A stretch of DNA of 64,000 bases, taken from a candidate division KSB1 bacterium (GTDB lineage: Bacteria > Zhuqueibacterota > Zhuqueibacteria > Thermofontimicrobiales > Thermofontimicrobiaceae). Below are positions 34,969 through 43,506 of this stretch, piece by piece. Within the stretch, counting starts at the first letter, position 1; each line of letters begins with the position of its first letter. The stretch covers positions 51,602 to 115,601 of the forward strand of contig JAPDPQ010000016.1 of NCBI GenBank assembly GCA_034506395.1, read 5' to 3'. The position numbers and the translations under genes are program-made. The notes under the pieces were generated by a model. It was not told the DNA's origin. It was given only the letters and a program-made list of their open reading frames with translations, and made no database searches.

Positions 34969-35826
34969 TCATTTTATTCGGCGATAAACCCGCACGTAAT
35001 CGACGGTCATTTTCTGTGGAAAGATGGTCGAAAGATCTGGGTTTCCGGGCCAGTTGCCGCCGACAGCGACGTTCAGGATTAAATAAAAATATTGATCGAA
35101 CGGGGCTGGATAAGGAGCGCCTTCGGTATACCACTTCTCCTGGCTTTGATAGAAAGTTCCATCCACGTACCAACGAATCTGAGTGCTGTCCCATTCCAGT
35201 GTGAAAAGATGGAAATCATCCGAAAAAGTCCCCTGAGGTAACGTATACGATTTGCCAGAGTGAACATTTTTAGGATATTGGCCGCCATAATGGAGGGTGC
35301 CATACACCTTATTGGGCTCATGCCCCAGCAACTCCATGATGTCGATCTCGCCACTGGCAGCCCAACCGCCATATTTGCTTTCCGTCGGCATCATCCAGAT
35401 GGCGGGCCAAAGCCCCTTGCCGAACGGCAATTTCGCTCGGATATCAAATCGGCCGTATTTCCAATCCCCCTTGCGATAGGTTCGCATTCGAGCCGAGGTG
35501 AAGTCTCGCGTTCCCTCTGGGCCAGTATAACGCTCTTTTAAAGCCTGGATCACCAGACAACCATTCTCGATATAGGAGTTCTCTGGACGAGCGGTGTAAT
35601 ATTGCAGCTCGTTGTTCCCTCCGCCCTGAGCGTTGACTTCGTGGCTCCATTTATCGATATTAATGTTCGGACCATCGAACTCGTCGTTCCAAACCAGCTC
35701 CCATCCCTCTGGAACTAAGATTTGGTTATTATTTCCTTCGGTAGTCGGATTTTCCTTTTGGCAGCTAAGCAAAAGAACAAGTACCCCCATAAAAAGAATT
35801 AGCGAGAAAAAGATTGAACGCTTCAT
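34969..35826 (-). CDS. Lipoprotein GH16 beta-glucanase (laminarinase/lichenase type)
   Basis: The protein of about 285 residues has a lipoprotein signal with lipobox LLSC (Cys22), then a GH16 jelly roll in normal strand order: WELVWNDEFDGPNINIDKW first, SARMRTYRKGDWKYGRFDIRAKLP next, and the catalytic loop GEIDIMEL with Glu160, Asp162 and Glu165. The ExDxxE form with the extra residue is typical of laminarinase-like enzymes acting on beta-1,3-glucans. It should be anchored in a membrane facing the periplasm or surface. The ATG at 35826 is preferred to a TTG four codons upstream. It has no sorting domain, unlike the two other GH16 genes here. Confidence 0.9.
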   Translation of the reverse strand: MKRSIFFSLILFMGVLVLLLSCQKENPTTEGNNNQILVPEGWELVWNDEFDGPNINIDKWSHEVNAQGGGNNELQYYTARPENSYIENGCLVIQALKERYTGPEGTRDFTSARMRTYRKGDWKYGRFDIRAKLPFGKGLWPAIWMMPTESKYGGWAASGEIDIMELLGHEPNKVYGTLHYGGQYPKNVHSGKSYTLPQGTFSDDFHLFTLEWDSTQIRWYVDGTFYQSQEKWYTEGAPYPAPFDQYFYLILNVAVGGNWPGNPDLSTIFPQKMTVDYVRVYRRIK

Positions 35827-35923
35827 TTTCAAACCCAAAAGTTTCGCATATTCGATGGCTTATCTTTTAGAAGATAACAGTCTAAAGCAAGGCACAAGAG
35901 ATGTTGTGATACAGATTTAATGG

Positions 35924-37447
35924 CTATTTCACCATTTTGCGACCGTAGTCTAAACGATTATCCGTGGTGAGCAACGGGAAACTTGGGACGACGATCGGAA
36001 ATGGCACGTTTCGCTGCAATACGAACATATCGATTCGGGTCAGTTGGATTTGCTCGAATTTATCGGTATCGATCTGAATCTGGTCATGATATTTCGCCTG
36101 AAGGCTATCCACGTAGCTATTGAGATGATCGGTGATCAGGGCCATATAATCGGATTCGTCACTGACATTTCTGGTTTGCAAATAACGGTTCTTTTGATAT
36201 TGGGCTAACAGAAAATCCCGCCACATGTTCTCGTTTTGAACCACCGATGCCACCCGATCATATCTCTTCTTATAGGCCTCACGGGTGAGGTACTTGTCGC
36301 GGATCATGTCGACGATAGCCAGTTTGAACTGCTCGGGAAATTGCTGATAACTGAACTTACGTTTTCTAAACACCAGCGGATGAATCAGCAATTCTGTAAG
36401 AAAATCATCGACGCTCCAAGTTTGACCATCGATGGTGAGAAGTGGTCTGTCTCGAATCGTGTCGATATCCGCACTGAGAGAATCGGGTAATACTTCGTCC
36501 TTCCAGAAGCGTCGTTTGAACGCCTCCCGTTTATCTTCCATGGATTTTAGATAGAAAGGGGCCATGATTTCGGCCAGCTTGAAAAACGTGTCTCGGGAAA
36601 ACTCGACCTTCTTGCCTTTCATCACCCTGGCGATATACTGGGCGTAAATTCGATTGGCCTGCTGGGTCTTGAGGTGTTCTGAAACATCATTCCATCGCCG
36701 CTGGATGTCGGTATCGCTGATGGCGAGACGATCGGTCCAACCAGCCACTTGCATGAGCAAAAAATTCCCATCCTCAGTGGCGATCGGACCGACCAGCTCG
36801 CCCTTTGTCAGCTTGCGCGAAAACAGCGCCTCATGGATGGCAGGATCATTTTGATCGCTCCAGCTCACTTCGCGCTGCGGAACGGCCTCCAATCCCAAGT
36901 AACTCCGAAAAACAGAATCGCTCTTCTCTGGTGCTGAGAGCAATTCCCCCTTAAGCTGATGCAGTCGACTACTATCAGGCAGGGTACAATAATTGATGCG
37001 ATAGGTTCGACCAGCCACCTGATAAATCTTGCTGATTTCCTGGCTATCTGGTCTGGCCCTTTGATAGGCGATCTTATAATAAAGCCACTGCCGCATCGCC
37101 TGTTCTTTGCGCCCTTTGAGATAGAGCTGAAATTGCGCGTTGCGGGTGAGTTCATTATCATCACCAGCTTCCAGTGCCAACAGCTTCTCAGCAATGAGCG
37201 AATTCAGCACGATTTTTCGATGAATATAATTGTCACCCTTGCAATATGGTGGACGAATGGTATATTCTGCTCGGCGAATGAATTCATCCACCGTAATGCT
37301 GCGATCGCCAATTTTGACCAATAATTGGACGTCCTGAGACTCTCGGTCTCTCTTGCTACAAAAACCGATGACTATCATGATGGCGCCGCACAGAAGGACA
37401 ATCAATGTGAAATCGATCCATTTATTATTTTGATTGGAACAATTCAT
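35924..37447 (-). CDS. Parvulin/SurA-like peptidyl-prolyl isomerase, membrane-anchored
   Basis: The 507-residue protein starts with a membrane segment (about 12-31) ending in FCSKRD, which may be a lipobox. A SurA-N-like foldase region follows (KIGDRSITVDEFIRRAEYTIRPPY... LNSLIAEKLLALEAG). Central segments FSRKLTKGELVGPIATEDGNFLLMQVAGW match the parvulin isomerase pattern of elements around GPI and G-F-LL-V. A repeat of the N-terminal type (LLTIDGQTWSVDDFLTELL) follows. It probably helps fold or escort exported proteins in the periplasm. The neighbouring secreted enzymes and PorV-like protein give it obvious clients, but this is inference. Confidence 0.72.
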   Translation of the reverse strand: MNCSNQNNKWIDFTLIVLLCGAIMIVIGFCSKRDRESQDVQLLVKIGDRSITVDEFIRRAEYTIRPPYCKGDNYIHRKIVLNSLIAEKLLALEAGDDNELTRNAQFQLYLKGRKEQAMRQWLYYKIAYQRARPDSQEISKIYQVAGRTYRINYCTLPDSSRLHQLKGELLSAPEKSDSVFRSYLGLEAVPQREVSWSDQNDPAIHEALFSRKLTKGELVGPIATEDGNFLLMQVAGWTDRLAISDTDIQRRWNDVSEHLKTQQANRIYAQYIARVMKGKKVEFSRDTFFKLAEIMAPFYLKSMEDKREAFKRRFWKDEVLPDSLSADIDTIRDRPLLTIDGQTWSVDDFLTELLIHPLVFRKRKFSYQQFPEQFKLAIVDMIRDKYLTREAYKKRYDRVASVVQNENMWRDFLLAQYQKNRYLQTRNVSDESDYMALITDHLNSYVDSLQAKYHDQIQIDTDKFEQIQLTRIDMFVLQRNVPFPIVVPSFPLLTTDNRLDYGRKMVK

Positions 37448-37708
37448 TTCGCTTCGTTTAATAAAGACAATTCAATTAAAGTGACACGGGTTTTTTGCAT
37501 TTCTTGGGGTAAAATCGATCTAATAGCCAAAACTACAACAGGCCATTTCTATTTGATGTCAATTAAAGATGATCACATTGGCGCTCCTCTTGCGAAGTTT
37601 GGCCAATCAAGGGATTCGAATTGTCCCTGCAGTTCATCCTAAGATCAGTAGCTTTGCTCATCAAAATTCCAATAATGGGTCTTTTGAAAATAATTTGGAC
37701 AAGAGCTG

Positions 37709-38764
37709 TTATCGGGTGATCATCATTTTCCTTGTCTGAGAAAAGGTCTCGCTCCGTAATCGATAAAGATAGGTTCCGCTGGGCAAATTATCCGCTTGAA
37801 ATTCTAATTCATTTTTATCGGCTTGACCATAATCAGAAAACAATCTCACCCTTTGACCACAAAGATTAAAAATCTCGAGCGTGACTGGACCAGGATAATT
37901 GAGCCAGTATTGAATGGTGGTCGTACTACTGAAAGGATTGGGGTAGTTTTGGAACAAATTGAATTTGATCGGTTGAGGATCTGGTTGCGGCACCGATTGT
38001 GTGAGTGGTTGCTTGACATCGGTGATGATCACTTCCAGCGTACGAATATCCAGTGGACGGGCGCGATTGAACAACCAGTAATTGATATGGGTGCGAAGGT
38101 TGTTGGCACTTCTCGGAGTGCTTTTTCCCTTATAAGTCCATCGATGAATATAATAGTTTGGGCCAGGTGGTGCTCCAAGATAGTGGCCGTGCATGCTCGC
38201 AAAAATCACAGAATCGGGCTGCCAGTTGAAATAATGGGTGCTCTTCGCACTGTCGAGGTGGCAGATAAACTGCTCGACATTACCCGGCGTCTGATAGGGT
38301 TGAACCGTAAAACTGCCCACTTTGGCCAAATTGGGGTTGCCCCAACGCGAGAACTCGATATCGATTTCGCTTTCGTCACTGGAATAAACGAACAGGCCAA
38401 GCACAATATTTCGATCCAGCATGTCAATGCGACCTTCAACCAGGAAGCGATGCTCCCCATAGGTGGTGAACCGAGTGGTATAGACCTCAGCGCAATACCA
38501 GATCGTCCCCTCCTGCCGGATTCTGAGGTGCAATCGGCCCCTCGAATCGACCCAGACGCTGGAATCGCTATCGGAAAAATAGTTTGGGCCTGGGCCATAA
38601 AAGCCAGATTTCACGAACCAGTCACATCCGGCGAATCGAATGGTACGTGTTCCGTGGTGCAAAGCGCCATCAAAAGGTTCATCTATTGTGCTCTGACACC
38701 ATAGATTTTGAGCGATGCTGAATATTAACAAAATCAGCATCGGCGATGAGAAATATATTTTCAT
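37709..38764 (-). CDS. Secreted GH16-like enzyme with sorting domain
   Basis: The 352-residue protein has a signal peptide (about 1-24) and a concanavalin-like domain (about 26-255). The GH16 catalytic strand is ESEIDIEF, giving Glu133, Asp135 and Glu137 in the ExDxE form. A C-terminal sorting domain (core FQNYPNPF, about 275-352) follows. The strand order is normal. The catalytic domain is divergent from the lipoprotein GH16 next door and its substrate is unclear; a beta-glucan is expected from the family. AGGACTTTTC before the ATG at 38764 supports this start over longer frames. It closes the PorV-TonB gene run, 76 bp after the PorV-like gene. Confidence 0.78.
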   Translation of the reverse strand: MKIYFSSPMLILLIFSIAQNLWCQSTIDEPFDGALHHGTRTIRFAGCDWFVKSGFYGPGPNYFSDSDSSVWVDSRGRLHLRIRQEGTIWYCAEVYTTRFTTYGEHRFLVEGRIDMLDRNIVLGLFVYSSDESEIDIEFSRWGNPNLAKVGSFTVQPYQTPGNVEQFICHLDSAKSTHYFNWQPDSVIFASMHGHYLGAPPGPNYYIHRWTYKGKSTPRSANNLRTHINYWLFNRARPLDIRTLEVIITDVKQPLTQSVPQPDPQPIKFNLFQNYPNPFSSTTTIQYWLNYPGPVTLEIFNLCGQRVRLFSDYGQADKNELEFQADNLPSGTYLYRLRSETFSQTRKMMITR

Positions 38765-38840
38765 GAAAAGTCCTATTAGCACATGATCGGACTTCACGGC
38801 TGGCGGTCCATACAGGAGCGACCGCCAGCTCGGCCGTCGA

Positions 38841-39905
38841 TTAGAACAATATGCCAATGGAATAAGAATGAGTTTTTCCCAATATGCCTACGCCGCGATA
38901 AGCGTAATCGATTTTTAGCCCAATATTGTGCATCATATGCAACAAGACGCCGCCGCCGAATGACAGGCCATATTCAGAATCATCCAAAAACAGTGCCTTG
39001 TAGCCTGCGCGCAGGTAAAAATCGCCGGTCGTGGGCAGGTTGATTTGATATTGCGCTCCGATGTTGACCGATTCCATGTTGTTATTTGGATGGAGCGCAT
39101 CAGCAGAGAGTGTTAGTCGATGTTGCCCCATCACCAGCGGATTCACTGATACTCCAATACGAAAGATCAACGGTAATTCCCACCCCTGCAGGCTAAATTT
39201 TCCTGGGACATCACGATAATTGCCTTGCTCGTAGGGCGCAATATCGATTGGATGCAACAGATCCATGCCATCATATTTCATCTTGGTGCCATAATTGGAG
39301 ATGCTCATGCCGATGTTCATCCCGTCCTCGTTTTTGCCTGTGGGAGAGAAAAACCGGGTATTGACGATCACACCCAGGTCAACAGCAAAGGCATTGGCGC
39401 TGGTATGCCAGATGCGGGATGAGATATATTTCGCTGATGCACCGAAAGCGAACCAGTTCGCCAGTCTGCGACCAAAGGACAAACTGACGGCGAAATCATT
39501 GGCAGAAAATAGCTCTCCAGTTCCTTCCTGCATGGTGAGATTGGTCACCTCCATCTCACCAAAGTTGGCTTGGACAAGCGATAATGAAAATGTCCCCAGA
39601 TTTTGCAGCACAAGCCCAACTGCAGTGAAGCTGGTAGTGATATCGGCGATCCATGGCTGATAAGTGAATAGTGCCTCATTCTGCTCCATGTAGGACAAAC
39701 CGGCTGGGTTCCAATAGGCCGAGGAGAGATCTGTTGCCATGCTCACATAAGCATCGCCCATGGCTACTCCAGCGCTTCCGAAACCGATCGCCAAAAAATC
39801 CGCAGTGGTCGTTCCCACGCGATGGGGCTTTTGCGCATAACAGAAGGGGGATGCCCCCAACAACATTAGACCGATGACGATTGACCATATCGTAAATGCT
39901 TTCAT
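38841..39905 (-). CDS. PorV/PorQ-family outer-membrane beta-barrel protein
   Basis: The 354-residue protein has a signal peptide (about 1-24, ending CYAQ) and the PorV-type opening FLAIGFGSAGVAMGDAYVSMATDLSSAYWNPAGLS. Alternating beta strands run to a C-terminal aromatic-type end (YSIGILF). PorV proteins are FadL-like barrels that, in type IX secretion, shuttle cargo that carries a C-terminal domain. Its presence among proteins with sorting domains suggests that role here, although the core secretion genes are outside this window. GAGAGGCGA precedes the ATG. It sits 59 bp after the 1161-residue gene. Confidence 0.82.
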   Translation of the reverse strand: MKAFTIWSIVIGLMLLGASPFCYAQKPHRVGTTTADFLAIGFGSAGVAMGDAYVSMATDLSSAYWNPAGLSYMEQNEALFTYQPWIADITTSFTAVGLVLQNLGTFSLSLVQANFGEMEVTNLTMQEGTGELFSANDFAVSLSFGRRLANWFAFGASAKYISSRIWHTSANAFAVDLGVIVNTRFFSPTGKNEDGMNIGMSISNYGTKMKYDGMDLLHPIDIAPYEQGNYRDVPGKFSLQGWELPLIFRIGVSVNPLVMGQHRLTLSADALHPNNNMESVNIGAQYQINLPTTGDFYLRAGYKALFLDDSEYGLSFGGGVLLHMMHNIGLKIDYAYRGVGILGKTHSYSIGILF

Positions 39906-39964
39906 TGTTCGTCGCCTCTCATTTGCTTAGTTGAATTAGAAGTTCGAACGTAACCTCAACTTGG

Positions 39965-42900
39965 TTATTTGATCACAGCGAATTTGCCAATTTTCTCAGC
40001 CCCGGTCCGCTTCGATTTCACATGGTAGATGTACATCCCAGCAGCGATCTCTAATCCTTCTTTCGAGAGCAAATCCCAGTGCACAATCCCTTGATCGGCT
40101 GGATTGTTGACTTCAATTTCATCTACTAACGCACCGCTAACGGTAAAAATTTTGATGGTGCATTCGGCCGGGATATGGGTAAACATGATGCGTCGTCGCT
40201 GATTAAGATAGAAATTTGCAACAGCCGGTTCCATTGCATTCGTCGCCACATACGGGTTTGGCACCACTTTAATCTGATCCATGTCGTTTTCAAGCTGAAC
40301 CAGATCGAGCGTTTCGGTGGCCTGAACCTTGAAGGTCAATGAATCGGTGACAAAAAACGGTCGCTTGAATGTAACTCGGTAGACATCACCAGGTTTGGGG
40401 AGACGAGTACTATCCTGAACCGAAAAGAAATCGATAACGAAAGCGGTGCCGGCCCACTTGTTATCTTTGGTCACAGGGCCTACCAGCACGCGGTCACCAA
40501 TGATATCAAATTTGCCGTTCTTTTTGGTGTCGTGGACCACCAGGTCCATCCGCTCGTACGAGCCAGTGGAATCGAGAAACATCTTGTTCACCACATAAAA
40601 GCTGAACGGCATATTGGTCAACACATCGGAACGGCTCAAACGGAGGTCATTCTCGTCGCGCATCGTCTTGGTGGATACCCGTCCCACATACGCAGAATCC
40701 TTGTTGGTAAACACAATGTCGTATTCCCATGGGAAGAAGCGGGATTCTTTTTGGGTCGGCGTGATGTGAATGGCCGAATTCCCTACTACCCAACCAGAAT
40801 TGATCGGATCAAAGGCGGCAATTTCAACGGGGAGTTCGATCTTCAATCGCATTCCATCGAAAATATCAGTATTAACTGGTTGGTTGGTTTTAAAATGCCA
40901 ATAGCTTTTCCATTCTTTGTATTCGGCAGTATCCCGACGGACTAAATTATCATAGGCATAATGCGCTGGCGTCTCTTCATAAACTAATGCATTTTCCAAA
41001 TCCGTGTCATAAATATGGATGCCGCTGGTGGCGTAAACAAGTCCATGATCGTAGCCAGGGACGGTATAAACGGTATCAATCGAAAATTTGACTTTGTAAG
41101 TATGGCCAGGTTTTAGACTTTTATTTGCCAAAATTTCTGGCGTGACGGTCCCGCTGCCGAACAATTTTTGCTCCATCGGTGTTATTGTGGGCGGTTGATA
41201 GCCCGCTGCAGATTGATAAGGAGTTACGATTTGGACGTTTTTCCCGATGGCTCGGACCTCTTCGGACTCATCCAGTTCGATGACGATATTATTTTCCGAT
41301 GGCGCAATGCCTGGACCGATGTTCGGAGCACCATAATCGTACGCAACGATCGCATAGTAATAAGTGCGACCGTTTTGTACGTTTTCGTCGATAAAATAAT
41401 GCGTGATCCCGGTATCATATCCCAAATTGTATCCCACACCATTGATCAGGCCGAAGTTGGTAAAGCCCTTTCGGCCATCTTTCAAATCGCATTGGAAAAT
41501 GGGCTTTTTCATGAACGGCGTCCCAAAACCATCGGTGATCACTTCAGCATCCTGCATCTTTTTATCCGTGGCGCGGAACAACTTGTATCCTTCAAAATCA
41601 TTCACATTACCGACAAATGGATCTCGTGTTCTCGTATCAGCGATATCATCCCACGTGAGGATCACCTTGCCATCTGCTGGCGTCGCGGTCAGAGTCGGCA
41701 TCTTGGGAGGCTGGGCAAACCGGTAATCCTTTTCATAGATAATTTGAACAATCCGTTTTACCTCGAACAAGGCGGGCGCGCTATGCTCCTTCGAGTTCAA
41801 ACCCTCCAGCGGATCATACGCGTGCAGTTCCGACATCGAAATGCGTTCAGTCCGGCCCTGATAGAGCGGGAATGGCCCTGACGCAAAGGTCTCCACTAAA
41901 TTGGACACCCACTCGATGGATTCAACCAATGTCTTTTGGCCGATCACTTCCCACATCGATTTATCATTTCGGAACCAGCGATAATATGGCGGTCGATGTG
42001 GTTGAATGGGGAACAATTGGAACGATGTAAGTCCGACCATGTCGGATTCGGAGACATCAGTTTCGGCGAAATTGGGTTCAGCAATCCCCTCAACGCGATC
42101 TGGTTTATGATTGCATTCCCCTTCATCTGGCCCAGTATAATTCAACTCTCCGGGACCCACGCCGTCCAGTCCCACGTCATCTCCAGCAAATTCTGATAAC
42201 TGATACACTCCATCTCCATTCAGGTCCTCGCCGTCTTCCCAGTCTTGATCTTCATCCGCATCCCAATGCTCTCTCAGATCAGCTTCGGTGAGTTTATAGA
42301 AATCCAAGAATGCCTTCAGATTGGCATAGCCCTCTTTCGGTCCAATTTTCATCACAGCATCATTATCGCGCTTTTCATCGATGATCCCATCCTCATCATT
42401 ATCGACGCCATCATAAGCAAGGCCGGGGCTTTCCAGATAAGCGAAACCCATGATTCCAGTGGGGAAGCCCCCTTGTCCAATACCATCGATATCCCAGGAG
42501 TAGGCCATATCCACCTTAGTGTCAAAATAGCCTAATTCGTCATCGTCTCCGGCACCAGCAATTGCATCCCCGATGGCGTTATCTACCCAATAGCCGAACG
42601 CCACGTCCAATAAATCGTAGTCAGAAATATTCGCAATGGTATACTCCCAGAAGATAGCATCGCGGGCCTGGGGGTTGTTCCATTGGAAGCCACGTTGCTC
42701 CACGCGTATACCGATGCCCCCCCAAGGTAAACCGTTCTGGATGGTAGCGGGTCGAATGTCACCGATCTTGCGGCCTGGCCGTGGATAATATTTCACCCGA
42801 TCCTCTGGGCCCAAGTACTCCTGATCCTGAGCATCATTTGCCACAAAATACGTCTCTAAATCGGCATAAATCACCCCACGACCAAAGCGACCGTCCCATT

Positions 42901-43450
42901 CCCCTGGCCAATGCAGCAGATGATCCTTATATGGCCAACCCTCTGGAGGCCAAGAGGAGGGTCGGTTGCTCATCGCTGGATACTCGCTCAACTCATTGAA
43001 ATAGCCAAATACAGGGTAAAGACCCCACTCCACCGTGCCAGTGGGATCGACATCCATCTCCTCGCGATAACTGGTTTGTAGGAAGTAGAGTGTGTCGATT
43101 TTCCCCTGGGCTGCTAATGATGTGATCAGAGCTCGGTCGGTTACTGGGGTGGTATTATTGGTGATATAAACACGGGCGCCGATCAGCAATCCGATCCCAT
43201 CGAGCATTTTGACCCCATCGTAAGTATTGGGCCATTTCGAAACTTCTACCTTGGGCCAATCGGACAGTTCTGTGGTATTACGGAAATAAAGGAATACTCG
43301 ATTGCCCGTCATATAGCCTTCTCTTTCCGCTGCAATATCCCCAGCGGGGTCATCCGGGCCCTCATATTTCTTGCCCTGGGCTAATACGCTGGTGACCAGG
43401 GACCATTGAAGAAACAAAAGTATGAAAATTAAAAGTGTGAATTTTTTCAT
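39965..43450 (-). CDS. Large secreted surface protein with Ca-loop, Fn3 and sorting domains, partner of the TonB receptor
   Basis: The 1161-residue protein has a signal peptide (about 1-24). It has an unusual N-terminal beta-rich region that I do not recognise. Acidic repeat-like loops such as DNDEDGIIDEKRDND and DGEDLNGDGVYQLSE (about 355-470) resemble calcium-binding thrombospondin type-3/EF-hand loops. An Fn3-like module (about 595-700; PPKMPTLTATPADGKVILTWDD) and a C-terminal FlgD-like Ig/sorting domain (about 1075-1161, VVPNPYVATN) follow. GAGG precedes the ATG. It is immediately downstream of the TonB receptor and upstream of PorV, so it may be the surface partner that replaces SusD. 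It is not a SusD homologue: no RagB/SusD motifs were seen. Confidence 0.75.
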   Translation of the reverse strand: MKKFTLLIFILLFLQWSLVTSVLAQGKKYEGPDDPAGDIAAEREGYMTGNRVFLYFRNTTELSDWPKVEVSKWPNTYDGVKMLDGIGLLIGARVYITNNTTPVTDRALITSLAAQGKIDTLYFLQTSYREEMDVDPTGTVEWGLYPVFGYFNELSEYPAMSNRPSSWPPEGWPYKDHLLHWPGEWDGRFGRGVIYADLETYFVANDAQDQEYLGPEDRVKYYPRPGRKIGDIRPATIQNGLPWGGIGIRVEQRGFQWNNPQARDAIFWEYTIANISDYDLLDVAFGYWVDNAIGDAIAGAGDDDELGYFDTKVDMAYSWDIDGIGQGGFPTGIMGFAYLESPGLAYDGVDNDEDGIIDEKRDNDAVMKIGPKEGYANLKAFLDFYKLTEADLREHWDADEDQDWEDGEDLNGDGVYQLSEFAGDDVGLDGVGPGELNYTGPDEGECNHKPDRVEGIAEPNFAETDVSESDMVGLTSFQLFPIQPHRPPYYRWFRNDKSMWEVIGQKTLVESIEWVSNLVETFASGPFPLYQGRTERISMSELHAYDPLEGLNSKEHSAPALFEVKRIVQIIYEKDYRFAQPPKMPTLTATPADGKVILTWDDIADTRTRDPFVGNVNDFEGYKLFRATDKKMQDAEVITDGFGTPFMKKPIFQCDLKDGRKGFTNFGLINGVGYNLGYDTGITHYFIDENVQNGRTYYYAIVAYDYGAPNIGPGIAPSENNIVIELDESEEVRAIGKNVQIVTPYQSAAGYQPPTITPMEQKLFGSGTVTPEILANKSLKPGHTYKVKFSIDTVYTVPGYDHGLVYATSGIHIYDTDLENALVYEETPAHYAYDNLVRRDTAEYKEWKSYWHFKTNQPVNTDIFDGMRLKIELPVEIAAFDPINSGWVVGNSAIHITPTQKESRFFPWEYDIVFTNKDSAYVGRVSTKTMRDENDLRLSRSDVLTNMPFSFYVVNKMFLDSTGSYERMDLVVHDTKKNGKFDIIGDRVLVGPVTKDNKWAGTAFVIDFFSVQDSTRLPKPGDVYRVTFKRPFFVTDSLTFKVQATETLDLVQLENDMDQIKVVPNPYVATNAMEPAVANFYLNQRRRIMFTHIPAECTIKIFTVSGALVDEIEVNNPADQGIVHWDLLSKEGLEIAAGMYIYHVKSKRTGAEKIGKFAVIK

Positions 43451-43506
43451 ATCTGAACCTCGCTCAGCTATTCTAAATTGATGTCACAAACTTATTCGGT
43501 ATGAGA

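Noticed and set aside
39965..43450. Large protein next to the TonB receptor as a SusD homologue
   Set aside because: It lacks the helical TPR-type SusD/RagB pattern and lipobox; it is beta-rich with Fn3 and sorting domains.
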